Assembly: GCF_001942255.1 (NCBI RefSeq)
Contig: NZ_MKKC01000067.1
Span: 19,939-83,938 of the forward strand
From: Nocardiopsis sp. CNR-923
GTDB lineage: Bacteria > Actinomycetota > Actinomycetes > Streptosporangiales > Streptosporangiaceae
DNA: 64,000 bases
Direction of reading: 5' to 3'
The notes under the pieces were generated by a model. The model was not told the origin of the DNA and did not search any database. It saw nothing but the letters and a program-made list of their open reading frames with translations. The first letter of the stretch is position 1. The number at the start of each line of letters is the position of its first letter. The translations under genes were made by a program, and so were the position numbers. Shown piece after piece: positions 43,283-52,258 of this stretch.

Positions 43283-44408
43283 TCAGGCCCGGCGCCCGCG
43301 GGCCGCGAACAGCGCGGCGGCGCCGGTCGCGGCGACGACCAGACCGGCGACCACCAAGGCGGCGGTCCCGCCGCCGGTCAGAGCCAGACGATCGGCGAAA
43401 CCGCCGCCGGAGGGGTCGACCGTGCTCTCGTCGACTCCGTTCTCCTCGGAGCCGGTGTCGCCGTTCAGTGCGGTGTCGACGTCGGAGTCGAACTCGAACT
43501 CCGGCTGACCGTCCTCGTGTGAGAGCCGGTAGCGCTGGTACGGCTCCTCCGTCGGCGACGGCTCCGGCGACGGCTCCGAGGTCGGGGTCGGGGTCGGGGC
43601 GGGCGACGGATCGAACGAGGAGCAGTCCATGGTCACGTCGCCCAGGACGAGGTCGAAGAGCGGCACCGTCTGTCCGAAGGGGTCCCCCGACTCGTCCAGC
43701 GGCTGGGCGGTGGCCGACAGGTCGAGTTCGGCGTGGCCATGGCTGCCCTTGGCCTCGTGGATCTGCTGGGTGCTCACGAGGACCCGGACGCCCGAGGTGC
43801 CGGTACCGTAGTCACCCGCGAAGTCGAGGGTGGTCGTCTGCGGCGCCCGGGACACCGGGACCGGCTGCCCCAGGACCGTCACGGACACCGCGCTCGTCAG
43901 GAAGACGGGGTCGTGCGGGAAGGTGCAGCTGGCACTGATCTTCCAGGTGACGATGTTCAGGACCGTGGTCATCGCGCCCGCACCGGGGGTTCCCTCGTTC
44001 ACGACGACCTGGGCGGGGCCCGACGTTCCCACCGGGTGCGGAACCGACAACCGGGTGAACGCCCCGCCCGCCCGAGCGCGGGCGCTCGATGGGTCCAGGG
44101 TGGTCTCGACGGCGGTCGTGCCCGTCGCGGAGGGGACGTTCGGTGCGATGGTCGAGACCGGGGCCGTGGCGGTGTTCCAGTCCTGCGCGTCGTCGTCCCC
44201 GCTGACCTCGACCGGACCGCGGGCGCGAGACGGCCCCGGCTCCGTAGACCTCTGGATCCAACGTGAGCCGGGCCCACGTGCTCGACGCGTAGGGGGCTGC
44301 GGGCTGGGCCTCGGCGCCCCGCGCGTCGAACGCGGCTCCGACGACGATCACCCCGGACACCGTCAGCACGGACGCCACGGCCACGGCGCCTGTCCGGACC
44401 CTTCCCAT
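43283..44408 (-). CDS. Sortase-anchored secreted surface protein (LAxTG type, frame-broken)
   Basis: The N-terminus MGRVRTGAVAVASVLTVSGV, ending around ARGAEAQPA, is a signal peptide. The middle part, rich in Thr/Val, looks like a beta-sandwich (TTVLNIVTWKISASCTF, FLTSAVSVTVLGQPV). A Pro/Thr/Ser/Glu stretch spans the wall. The C-terminus has LALTGGG, a hydrophobic helix VAGLVVAATGAAALFA and the basic tail RGRRA. This is a sorting signal of the LAxTG form used by class E sortases in Streptomyces-like bacteria. The frame changes near 44230 (one extra or two missing bases). ATG 44408 follows a TATGAT hexamer by 13 bases. The ligand is unknown. Confidence 0.7.
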
Positions 44409-44578
44409 CAGAGCACCACAAATCATATTCAATGCATCACCCTATGTAGTTACACCTGGCCAGACCGTCCAACGGTAGCCACCTGGCACACGTGACCCCC
44501 GGGGGCGAGGCGACGACACGCGCCAAGATCGTGCAAACTTCAAGGGTTCCCACCGGGGAACGCATGACCGGACCCACG

Positions 44579-44605
44579 TTGTTAAATACCACGTGGGGGT
44601 ATGAT
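44579..44605 (+). promoter_or_regulatory. csoR promoter with CsoR-type operator
   Basis: The pseudo-palindrome ATACC-ACGTGGG-GGTAT (44586-44602) matches the TACCC/GGGTA layout of CsoR operators. It overlaps a TATGAT -10 (44600-44605), with TTGTTA (44579-44584) 15 bases before it. Copper-responsive autorepression is expected. Confidence 0.55.
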
Positions 44606-44642
44606 GATCGCAGCTGGACAGGGACGACACGGAAACGGCGAC

Positions 44643-44933
44643 ATGGCGGCAACGCACGGGTACAGCAACGACAAGCAGAGTCACATCAACCGACTGCGCC
44701 GCATCGAGGGTCAGATCCGCGGCCTCCAGCGCATGGTCGAGGACGACCAGTACTGCATCGACATCCTGACCCAGACCTCGGCGGTCAACAAGGCGCTCCG
44801 TTCCTTCGCCCTGGCCATGCTCGACGAGCACCTCAAGCACTGTGTCGCCCACGCCGTGGCCAACGGCGGCGACGAGGCCGACGAGAAGGTCCGCGAGGCC
44901 TCCGACGCGATCGCCCGCCTCGTCCGTTCCTGA
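44643..44933 (+). CDS. csoR: CsoR-family copper-sensing repressor
   Basis: This 96-residue all-helical repressor releases DNA on binding Cu(I). The metal ligands are all visible: Cys in DDQYCIDIL, then the pair His-x3-Cys in EHLKHC. DNA-contacting residues lie in INRLRRIEGQIRGLQRMVED. The Cys-His-Cys pattern is that of copper CsoR rather than the nickel RcnR or formaldehyde FrmR branches. I placed the start at ATG 44643. No copper ATPase or chaperone gene is adjacent, so its targets besides itself lie elsewhere. It converges with the NADH dehydrogenase gene four bases downstream. Confidence 0.88.
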   Translation: MAATHGYSNDKQSHINRLRRIEGQIRGLQRMVEDDQYCIDILTQTSAVNKALRSFALAMLDEHLKHCVAHAVANGGDEADEKVREASDAIARLVRS

Positions 44934-44937
44934 CCCC

Positions 44938-46311
44938 TCAGTCGCCGTAGCGGGCGCGCAGGTTCTCCATCAGCCGGGCGCCCTCCTTGCGGGAGCCCTC
45001 CGCGTCCAGGTAATCCACCGCCTCCTTGTCCACGAACGACGACGGCCTGCCGTCGTCGGCGAAGCCCAACCGTGAGACCTCGCCCCCGGTGAGCGCGCGG
45101 ATCGCCCAGTTGGCCACGATCCTCGCCCGAGCCGGGGCGGACGGCACCGCCGCCAGGTGGTAGCCCCTGGTGGCCGCCAGCGCGGGCAGACCGCTCAGGT
45201 CGAACCTGAGCACCCGGGCCAGCGCCTCCCTGCCGCTCAGGTCCACGACCAGGCCCATGTCGCGGTGTCGGAACTCCTTCAGCGGCCGTCCCAGGATGGA
45301 GGCGACCACGTTGTCGGCCACGGTGACCGCCTGTCGGCTCGCGTACTGGGCGGTCGGGGGGCAGTAGCAGTCCGTTCCGGCCGCCAGGTCGGGTGCGGCC
45401 ACCGCGTCGCCGAGCGCGAACACGTCGCCCAACCCCGGGACGCGCAGGTCGGCGCCGACCTCCAGCCGTCCGCGCTGGGTCGGCTTGTCGAGGGTCCGCA
45501 TGAGCGGGCTCGGCGCGACGCCCGCCGTCCAGATGAGCGTGCGGCAGGGCAGGACGCGACCGTCGGTCAGGACCACCTTGTCGGGTCCGACCTCCCGGAC
45601 GCTCACCTTGAGCTTGACCTCGATCCCCATGCCGCGCAGCATGTCGAGCGCCTTGCGGCCGAGCCGCTCGCCCAGCTCGGGCAGGACCGCGGGCGCGATG
45701 TCGACGAGGTGCCAGTGGATCGCGGAACGCAGTTCGGGGTAACGGCGGGCCGCCTCCTCGGTGAGCCGCAGCAGCGAGGCCGCGGTCTCCACGCCGGTGT
45801 AGCCGCCCCCCACCACGATGAACCGGCACCGTTCCTCGCGCTCGATCGGGTCGCGGCTGTCGTTGGCCAGTTCCAGCTGGGCGAGGACGTGGTCACGCAG
45901 GAGCACGGCCTCGGCGAGGGTCTTGGCCCCGTAGGCGTGTTCGCTCAGCCCGGGGATGTCGAAGGAGCGGGTGAGGCCGCCCGGCGCCAGGACGAGTCGG
46001 TCGTAGGGGCAGGGCGTGAGCTCCCCGCTCGAACGCCGCACGACGACGGTCCTGTCACGGGTGTCGATCCCCACCGCGTGACCTGGGACGAGTCTGGTGT
46101 CGCGGGTGAGCCGGTGCACCGACACCGCGACCGACTGGGGTGTGAGCAGTCCGGACGCCACCTGCGGCAACAGCGGGCTGTAGAGCATGTAGTCGTGCGG
46201 TGCGACGAGGGCGATGTCGGCCATCCCCCTCGGAATCCGACGTTCGAGGTGGCGCAGGGTGTGGATCCCGCCGAAACCCGCTCCGACCACCACGATGCGA
46301 GGCCGAGACAT
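44938..46311 (-). CDS. Type II NADH dehydrogenase-like FAD oxidoreductase
   Basis: This 457-residue flavoprotein is probably membrane-associated and feeds electrons from NADH to quinone without pumping protons. The FAD motif IVVVGAGFGGIHTLRHLERR is at residues 6-25 and the NADH motif FIVVGGGYTGVETAASLLRL near 165. CRTLIWTAGVAPSPLMRTLD and VPGLGDVFALGDAVAAPD follow as in Ndh enzymes. The C-terminal amphipathic region (ANWAIRALTGGEVSRLGF) would anchor it to the membrane. ATG 46311 is chosen over the frame to 46482, with AAGGA ten bases upstream. It is convergent with csoR. Confidence 0.9.
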   Translation of the reverse strand: MSRPRIVVVGAGFGGIHTLRHLERRIPRGMADIALVAPHDYMLYSPLLPQVASGLLTPQSVAVSVHRLTRDTRLVPGHAVGIDTRDRTVVVRRSSGELTPCPYDRLVLAPGGLTRSFDIPGLSEHAYGAKTLAEAVLLRDHVLAQLELANDSRDPIEREERCRFIVVGGGYTGVETAASLLRLTEEAARRYPELRSAIHWHLVDIAPAVLPELGERLGRKALDMLRGMGIEVKLKVSVREVGPDKVVLTDGRVLPCRTLIWTAGVAPSPLMRTLDKPTQRGRLEVGADLRVPGLGDVFALGDAVAAPDLAAGTDCYCPPTAQYASRQAVTVADNVVASILGRPLKEFRHRDMGLVVDLSGREALARVLRFDLSGLPALAATRGYHLAAVPSAPARARIVANWAIRALTGGEVSRLGFADDGRPSSFVDKEAVDYLDAEGSRKEGARLMENLRARYGD

Positions 46312-46577
46312 CTGCTCACCGTTCCTTCTTCGCGTCCGGTCGCCAGCGAACGCGGGCGTACCCGTCCGGGGGTGCGCGTACGGCACCGCGACGACTTCCC
46401 ACACGAGAGGTTTGCGTGACTTTGGCGGACGTTGTCCGCAGACGTGAAAGACATACGAGTGCTTCAGAGGCACGTAACTCAATCATGACCGCACAAGACG
46501 GACACTTGATGACTGTGTGTGTCAATGCTGATACGGAATGCGTTGCCACGTGAAACCGAAAGGAGCAGGGAACGCCT

Positions 46578-46997
46578 ATGCGTGCGTTCACGAAGATCGC
46601 CGCCGCCTCGGCGCTCACCGCGGGACTGACCGCGGTCGGGGCCGCAAGCGCCCTCGCACAGCCTCCGGACGACCCGGTGGAGACCGTGGAGGAGGTCGCT
46701 GAGGAAGTGACCGAGAGCGTGGAGGAAGCGACCGGTGGCCTCCCCGACCTGCCGCCCGAGGCCACGGCACTGCTGGAGGACCCGGCAGTCGTCGAGCTCC
46801 TGTCCGACCCAGCCGTGGTCGAGCTGCTGGGCGACCCTGACGCGCTGGCGATCATCGACCGGCTGCTCGCGACGAACGACCCGCTCGGGACCCTCCAGGC
46901 GGTCGACCTCGCCGCCCTCGAAGGTTCGTCCGGGACGATCCAGGGGGTCACCGACCCCGTCGGGGGCGTCACCCACCCGGTCGGCGACCGGATCTAG
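46578..46997 (+). CDS. Small secreted acidic protein, 139 aa
   Basis: I do not recognise the family. A signal peptide (MRAFTKIAAASALTAGLTAV, cleaved near ALAQPP) precedes a mature chain of about 110 acidic residues. It has a Glu/Val-rich stretch VETVEEVAEEVTESVEEATG that could form a helix, then three short repeats of the type LEDPAVVELL, LSDPAVVELL, LGDPDALAII. The C-terminus is Gly/Val/Thr-rich (DPVGGVTHPVGDRI). A good AAAGGAG precedes the ATG. The neighbouring hydrolase-like gene starts 82 bases later, so the two may be co-transcribed. Confidence 0.7.
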   Translation: MRAFTKIAAASALTAGLTAVGAASALAQPPDDPVETVEEVAEEVTESVEEATGGLPDLPPEATALLEDPAVVELLSDPAVVELLGDPDALAIIDRLLATNDPLGTLQAVDLAALEGSSGTIQGVTDPVGGVTHPVGDRI

Positions 46998-47079
46998 GCC
47001 GCGACCCGACACCTCCCCGGGGCGACCGCGCCGGGGGGCGTCGCACGACACCGACGACATCTCCACGGGGGACACAGCG

Positions 47080-48117
47080 ATGCCAGACAAGAGAATCGTG
47101 CTCGAAAGCGCCGCACGCGAGTTCGCGGACGCCCACCACCGGGAACCGTACATCGAGCAGCTTCCGGTGAACGAGGGCCGCGAGGTCCTGGAACAGGAAC
47201 AGAGCGGCTACGGAGTGATGAAACCCGACGTCGTCTCCGAATGGGCCACGATCTCGGGCGGCCCGACCGGCCAGGTGTCGGTCCGCATCATCCGGCCGGA
47301 GGGCGCCGGCGGCGTGCTTCCCGTGGTCCTGTACCTCCACGGTTTCGGGTGGGTCTACGGCAGCTCCCGCACCCACGACCGCCTCGTACGGGAGCTGGCC
47401 ACCCGCACCGGGGCCACGGTGGCCTTCCCGGAGTACGACCGCTCTCCCGAGGCGAAGTACCCGGTCGCGATCGAGCAGATCTACACCGTCGCGCGATGGG
47501 TGACGCGCCACGGCGCCGACAAGGGCCTGGACGCCCAGCGGATCGCCGTGTGCGGCGACGGCGTGGGCGGCAACATGGCGACCGCGCTGGCCCTCATGGC
47601 CAAGGAGCGCGGCGACGTGCGCCTCCGAGGGCAGGCGCTGTTCTACCCGGTGACCGACGCCGACTTCGACCGCGACTCCTACCGCGAGTTCGCCACCGGC
47701 TACCTGCTGACCCGCCACCAGATGATGTGGTTCTGGGACCAGTACACCCAGGACCCGGAGCAGCGCGCCGAGATCACCGCGTCACCGCTGCGCGCGTCGG
47801 TCGACCAGCTGCGCGACCTGCCGCCCGCGCTGGTCATCACCACCGAGGCGAACGTGCTGCGGGACGAGGGCGAGGCCTACGCCGACAGGCTGCGCGAGGC
47901 TGGGGTCCCGGTGACGGCGGTGCGCTTCCAGGGCATGATCCAGGACTTCATGATGGTGGACGCCCTGCGCGACACCCGGGCCAACCGGGGGGCGCTCGTG
48001 CTCGCCGCGCACTTCCTCGGCGAGGTTCTGGAGACCACGGCCGCCGTGCCGCGGCAGCGCGCCGAGGGCCGCCAGGCGGCGCCCTCGGCCGGGGCGGGAC
48101 GACCGAAGGGGTCCTGA
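47080..48117 (+). CDS. HSL-family alpha/beta hydrolase fold, probable pseudoenzyme
   Basis: This 345-residue protein has the hormone-sensitive-lipase-like fold: YLHGFGWVYGSSRTHDRLVR, VAFPEYDRSPEAKYPVAIEQ and DLPPALVITTEANVLRDEGE. However, the nucleophile elbow reads CGDGVGGNMA where active relatives have GDSAGG, so Ser is replaced by Gly. The His position reads GMIQDFMM where relatives have GxxHDF, so His is replaced by Gln. The oxyanion HGGG is HGFG. With two of three triad residues gone, hydrolysis is unlikely unless the base calls are wrong. The ATG at 47080 starts it, and a strong terminator follows. Confidence 0.8.
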   Translation: MPDKRIVLESAAREFADAHHREPYIEQLPVNEGREVLEQEQSGYGVMKPDVVSEWATISGGPTGQVSVRIIRPEGAGGVLPVVLYLHGFGWVYGSSRTHDRLVRELATRTGATVAFPEYDRSPEAKYPVAIEQIYTVARWVTRHGADKGLDAQRIAVCGDGVGGNMATALALMAKERGDVRLRGQALFYPVTDADFDRDSYREFATGYLLTRHQMMWFWDQYTQDPEQRAEITASPLRASVDQLRDLPPALVITTEANVLRDEGEAYADRLREAGVPVTAVRFQGMIQDFMMVDALRDTRANRGALVLAAHFLGEVLETTAAVPRQRAEGRQAAPSAGAGRPKGS

Positions 48118-48127
48118 CACCCGCGAC

Positions 48128-48163
48128 ACGGGGCCGTGGGGATCGCGTTCCCCACGGCCCCGT
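48128..48163. terminator. Bidirectional terminator between hydrolase-like gene and catalase
   Basis: Perfect 15-bp arms (48128-48142 and 48149-48163) with a 6-nt loop lie between convergent genes. Confidence 0.8.
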
Positions 48164-48177
48164 CCGTGTGCACCGGC

Positions 48178-49649
48178 TCAGCCGCCGTTGAGCTCGGCCG
48201 CGACCCGCTCACCGATGTCGGAGTCGATGTCGCGCCAGTACTTCACGCCCGTGAGAGCACGCCCTGGTCGGTGACCGAGGACATGTGCCCGGCGATGTTG
48301 GACACCAGACGGTCGCGCGCCGCGTCGTCCATGACGTCGTTGATGAGCGCCCGGGGCTGGACGAAGTCGTCGTCCGCACGGTGCCTGGTGTAGGCCTCGC
48401 GCACGAGTTCGCCCGCCTCGACCCGCCAACCCGTCGGGTCCGCTCCGGACTGATCCGCGCCCTCGGGACCACCGAAGGAGTTCGGGTGGTAGACCGCTCC
48501 GGTGCCAGGCGGGTAGAACCGCATCCGCCCGTCCTTGGAGTAGGACCGCACCGGCACCCGCGGACGGTTGGGCGGGAGCTCGTCGTAGTTGACGCCGATC
48601 CGGTAGCGGTGCGTGTCGGGGTAGGAGAACAACCGGGCGAGCAGCATCTTGTCCGGTGACGGACCGACTCCGGGCACCAGGTTGGACGGCTCGAAGGCGG
48701 CCTGCTCGACGTGGATGTGGTAGTTCTCCGGGTTCTCGTTCAGCGTCATCCGACCGACCTCGATCAGCGGGTAGTCGCCGTGCGGCCACACCTTGGTCAG
48801 GTCGAAGGGGTTGAAGCGGTAGTCCGCCGCGTCCTCCAACGGCATGATCTGCACCTTCAGCGTCCACGACGGGTGGTCGCCGCGCTCGATCGCGTGGTAC
48901 AGGTCGCGCCGGTAGAAGTCGGCGTCGGTCCCGGCGATCCGGTCTGCGTCGGCCTGGGAGAGGAAGTCGGCGCCCTGGTCGGTGACGAAGTGGTACTTGA
49001 CCCACACCCGTCTGCCCTCGGCGTTGACCCACATGTAGGTGTGCGAACTGTAGCCGTTCATGCGGCGGAAGTTCTTCGGGATGCCCCGGTCGCCCATGAG
49101 CCAGGTCACCTGGTGCGCGGACTCCGGGGACAGCGACCAGTAGTCCCACTGCATCGTGTTGTCGCGCAGGCCGGTGCGCGGGTCCCGCTTCTGGGAGCGG
49201 ATGAAGTCCTGGAACTTCTGGGGGTCGCGCATGAAGAACACCGGGGTGTTGTTGCCGACCATGTCGTAGTTGCCCTCGCGGGTGTAGAACTTCAGCGCGA
49301 ACCCGCGCGGATCCCGCCAGGTGTCGGGGCTGCCGAGCTCACCGGCCACGCTGGAGAAGCGGGCGAGCATCGGCGTCTGCGTGCCGGGCTGGAACACGGC
49401 CGCCCTGGTGTACTCGCTGACGTCGGCCGTCACCCGGAAGAATCCGTAGGCCCCGCTGCCCTTGGCGTGCACCACCCGCTCCGGGACGCGCTCCCGGTTG
49501 AAGTGCGCCATCTTCTCGATCAGGTACGCGTCGTGCAGGACCAACGGCCCGTCCCGGCCCACGCTCAGCGAGTGTTCGTCGCTGGCCACGGGCGTGCCCG
49601 CGTTGGTGGTGGTGACCGGATCGCCGCTTCGTCCAGGTCCCTCGACCAT
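48178..49649 (-). CDS. Monofunctional heme catalase (frame-broken at C-terminus)
   Basis: This clade 3-size catalase has about 490 residues and dismutates hydrogen peroxide. The catalytic region [20 protein letters not shown] carries the distal His near residue 60, the Asn is in [10 protein letters not shown], and the proximal heme Tyr is in [14 protein letters not shown] near 340. Heme-side and NADPH-type domains are complete. A stop appears after DQGVLSRA at 48243; adding one base near 48253 restores [20 protein letters not shown], the usual catalase end. ATG 49649 has GGGGGAGAG upstream. No peroxide regulator is adjacent. Confidence 0.92.
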
Positions 49650-49799
49650 GGATCTCTCCCCCTCGTCCACGCTCTCGCGCCCCCGAGGACCCGTGCTCCG
49701 GGGGCGTCTCAGGCGCTGCCTACCCGGAGACCGGTCAAGCTACGTCGACGTCCTCCTAATACTGGGAGAACCAGGATCGCGACCGCCCCCGACAGAACG

Positions 49800-49827
49800 C
49801 CGGCACACGCCACAGGGCGTGTGCCGG
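49800..49827 (-). terminator. Terminator after the TetR gene
   Basis: Perfect 12-bp arms CCGGCACACGCC and its complement (49800-49811 and 49816-49827) lie 65 bases past the minus-strand TetR gene. Confidence 0.7.
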
Positions 49828-49891
49828 TCGCCGCTTCACCGACGTCTTCGCCGGGCCTGCGCAAGCCGACGCGGCACTGGGCCCACGCGTG

Positions 49892-50506
49892 CTAACGCGC
49901 GGACGCGGGGGCGGGAGCCGTCTCGGGCAGCGGGGGCTCGGGCACGGTGAGCGCGGCCGAGCCCATGGCCAGCAGCAGCTCCGCCATCCGGTCGCGCGGA
50001 AGGTCGCCCCGGCTGTGCGGGGTCGAGTTGAGCAGACCGAAGGCGGCGTGGACCGCGGCGCGCAGGGTGACCCGCGACGCCGCGGGGCGCAGGGCGGCCA
50101 GGACGTCGACCCACGTCTCCACGTAGCCGCGTTGCAGTCGGCGCACGCGGCGGCGGTCCGCGTCGGTGAGGTTGCCCAGTTCCCGGTCGTGGACGGTGAT
50201 GAGGGCGGGTTCGTCCAAGGCGAACGCGATATGGCCGCGTAGCAGCAGCTCCAAAGCCTCCTCGGGGCCGGAGGCCCGCGCGACGAGCTCGGCGCCGCGG
50301 TGGGCCAGCCGTTCGCTGATGTCGACGAGGACCTCCCCGAGCAGGGCCTCCTTGCCCGGAAAGTGCCGGTACAGCGCTGGTCCGCTGGTGCCCACGGCCC
50401 GGCCGAGCTCGTCGATGGTCACGCCGCGGTAGCCGCGCGCGGCGAAGAGTTCGGCCGCCGCGCCCAGGATCGCGGTCCGGCGTTCGATCGTCGGCTTCGG
50501 CCCCAT
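49892..50506 (-). CDS. TetR-family repressor of the carboxylase operon
   Basis: This 204-residue repressor has an N-terminal HTH (RRTAILGAAAELFAARGYRG, VTIDELGRAVGTSGPALYRH, FPGKEALL) and a C-terminal ligand domain, of the SACE_7040-like actinobacterial type. The start ATG 50506 is chosen; upstream frame residues are low-complexity. It diverges from the acyl-CoA carboxylase operon, and two near-identical TGTTAGT...ATTAACA sites lie between them. It is therefore very likely a local repressor that responds to an acyl-CoA or organic acid of that pathway. Confidence 0.9.
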   Translation of the reverse strand: MGPKPTIERRTAILGAAAELFAARGYRGVTIDELGRAVGTSGPALYRHFPGKEALLGEVLVDISERLAHRGAELVARASGPEEALELLLRGHIAFALDEPALITVHDRELGNLTDADRRRVRRLQRGYVETWVDVLAALRPAASRVTLRAAVHAAFGLLNSTPHSRGDLPRDRMAELLLAMGSAALTVPEPPLPETAPAPASAR

Positions 50507-50562
50507 CCACCCCGCCTCTCGTCGACGTCGGGGCGGCGCGCCGCCCCGGCTCTGGACACCTA

Positions 50563-50605
50563 TGTTAGTAGTTATTAACATCACGAGTGTTAGTGAGCAT
50601 TAACA
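50563..50605. promoter_or_regulatory. Two tandem TetR-type operators
   Basis: Two 18-bp sites, TGTTAGTAGTTATTAACA (50563-50580) and TGTTAGTGAGCATTAACA (50588-50605), are each imperfect inverted repeats. They share 14 of 18 bases and are offset by 25 bases. They fill the gap between the divergent TetR and carboxylase genes in otherwise GC-rich DNA. Confidence 0.75.
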
Positions 50606-50625
50606 TCCCTCCACGAGAGGACACC

Positions 50626-52251
50626 ATGAGCAGGGCATCCGTGCTCGGCTCGGCGGTCGACACCGCCGGGCCCGCGTTCGCCGCCAACGACGCGGCGAAC
50701 CGCGCCCTTGCCCAGGAGCTGCGGGAGCGGATCGCCACCGCGGCCCTGGGCGGCCCCGACAAGACCCGCGCCCGCCACGTCGAACGCGGCAAACTCCTGC
50801 CGCGCGACCGGGTCGACCTCCTCCTCGACCCCGGCTCCCCGTTCCTGGAGATCGCCCCGCTGGCGGCCTACGGGCTCTACGGGAAGGACGGACAGGACGC
50901 CCCCGGAGCCGGCATGATCGCGGGGGTCGGCCGGGTCGCCGGGCGTCCCGTGGTCGTGGTCGCCAACGACGCCACGGTCAAGGGCGGCAGCTACTACCCC
51001 ATGACGGTGAAGAAGCACCTGCGCGCACAGGAGGTGGCACTGCACAACCGGCTGCCGTGCCTCTACCTCGCCGACTCCGGCGGCGCGTTCCTGCCCATGC
51101 AGGACGAAGTGTTCCCCGACCGCGAGCACTTCGGGCGGATCTTCTACAACCAGGCCACCATGTCCAGGCTCGGCATCCCGCAGATCGCGGCCGTGCTCGG
51201 CTCGTGCACCGCCGGGGGCGCCTACGTCCCCGCGATGAGCGACGAGGCGGTCATCGTCCGCGAGCAGGGGACGATCTTCCTCGGCGGCCCGCCCCTGGTG
51301 AAGGCCGCCACCGGGGAGGTCGTCACGGCCGAGGAGCTTGGCGGGGGCGACCTGCACTCGCGGGTCTCCGGCGTCACCGACCACCTCGCCGACGACGACG
51401 CGCACGCCCTCACCCTCGTGCGGCGCGTCGCCGACACCCTGGGCCCGCCTGAGCCCCCGGCGTGGGAGACGCGCGATCCGCGCCCGCCCGCGCTGGACCC
51501 GCAGGAGCTGTACGGGGTGGTCCCGTCCGACACCCGCACCCCCTACGACGTGCGCGAGGTCATCGGCAGGATCGTCGACGGCAGCGAGTTCACCGAGTTC
51601 AAGGCGGAGTACGGCACGACCCTGGTCACGGGGTTCGCGCACCTGCACGGACACCCCGTCGGCATCGTGGCCAACAACGGCATCCTGTTCGCCGAATCGG
51701 CGCTCAAGGGCGCGCACTTCATCGAACTGTGCGACCGACGCGGCATCCCCCTGGTCTTCCTCCAGAACATCTCCGGGTTCATGGTCGGCCGCGACTACGA
51801 GGCGGGCGGCATCGCCAAGCACGGCGCGAAGATGGTCACCGCCGTGGCCTGCGCGCGCGTCCCGAAGTTCACCGTGGTCATCGGCGGCTCGTTCGGCGCG
51901 GGCAACTACAGCATGTGCGGTCGGGCCTACTCGCCCCGCTTCCTGTGGATGTGGCCGAACGCCCGGATCTCCGTGATGGGCGGCGAACAGGCCGCGTCCG
52001 TGCTCTCCACCGTGCGCCGCGACCAGTTGACCGCGCGCGGCGAGGAGTGGTCCGCCGAGGACGAGGAGGCGTTCAAGGCGCCCGTCCGCGACCAGTACGA
52101 GGAGCAGGGCAGCCCCTACTACTCCACCGCGCGCCTGTGGGACGACGGTGTCATCGACCCCGCCGACACCCGTGAGGTGCTCGCCATGGCCCTGTCCGCC
52201 GCCCGCCACGCGCCTTTGGAGCCGGTGGGCTACGGCGTCTTCCGGATGTGA
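50626..52251 (+). CDS. Acyl-CoA carboxylase carboxyltransferase subunit (methylcrotonyl-CoA type)
   Basis: This 541-residue carboxyltransferase moves CO2 from carboxybiotin to an acyl-CoA. N- and C-terminal crotonase-like halves are complete: [60 protein letters not shown], then [20 protein letters not shown] and [20 protein letters not shown]. The Tyr-containing [20 protein letters not shown] region is typical of methylcrotonyl-CoA rather than propionyl-CoA carboxylases; geranyl-CoA is an alternative. ATG 50626 has GAGAGG upstream. It leads an operon with the biotin subunit and an acyl-CoA dehydrogenase. Confidence 0.9.
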   Translation: MSRASVLGSAVDTAGPAFAANDAANRALAQELRERIATAALGGPDKTRARHVERGKLLPRDRVDLLLDPGSPFLEIAPLAAYGLYGKDGQDAPGAGMIAGVGRVAGRPVVVVANDATVKGGSYYPMTVKKHLRAQEVALHNRLPCLYLADSGGAFLPMQDEVFPDREHFGRIFYNQATMSRLGIPQIAAVLGSCTAGGAYVPAMSDEAVIVREQGTIFLGGPPLVKAATGEVVTAEELGGGDLHSRVSGVTDHLADDDAHALTLVRRVADTLGPPEPPAWETRDPRPPALDPQELYGVVPSDTRTPYDVREVIGRIVDGSEFTEFKAEYGTTLVTGFAHLHGHPVGIVANNGILFAESALKGAHFIELCDRRGIPLVFLQNISGFMVGRDYEAGGIAKHGAKMVTAVACARVPKFTVVIGGSFGAGNYSMCGRAYSPRFLWMWPNARISVMGGEQAASVLSTVRRDQLTARGEEWSAEDEEAFKAPVRDQYEEQGSPYYSTARLWDDGVIDPADTREVLAMALSAARHAPLEPVGYGVFRM

Positions 52252-52258
52252 GGAAACC

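Noticed and set aside
46485..46553. A 22-codon ORF before the secreted-protein gene
   Set aside because: No ribosome-binding site and no plausible sequence; it could only be a leader peptide by assumption.
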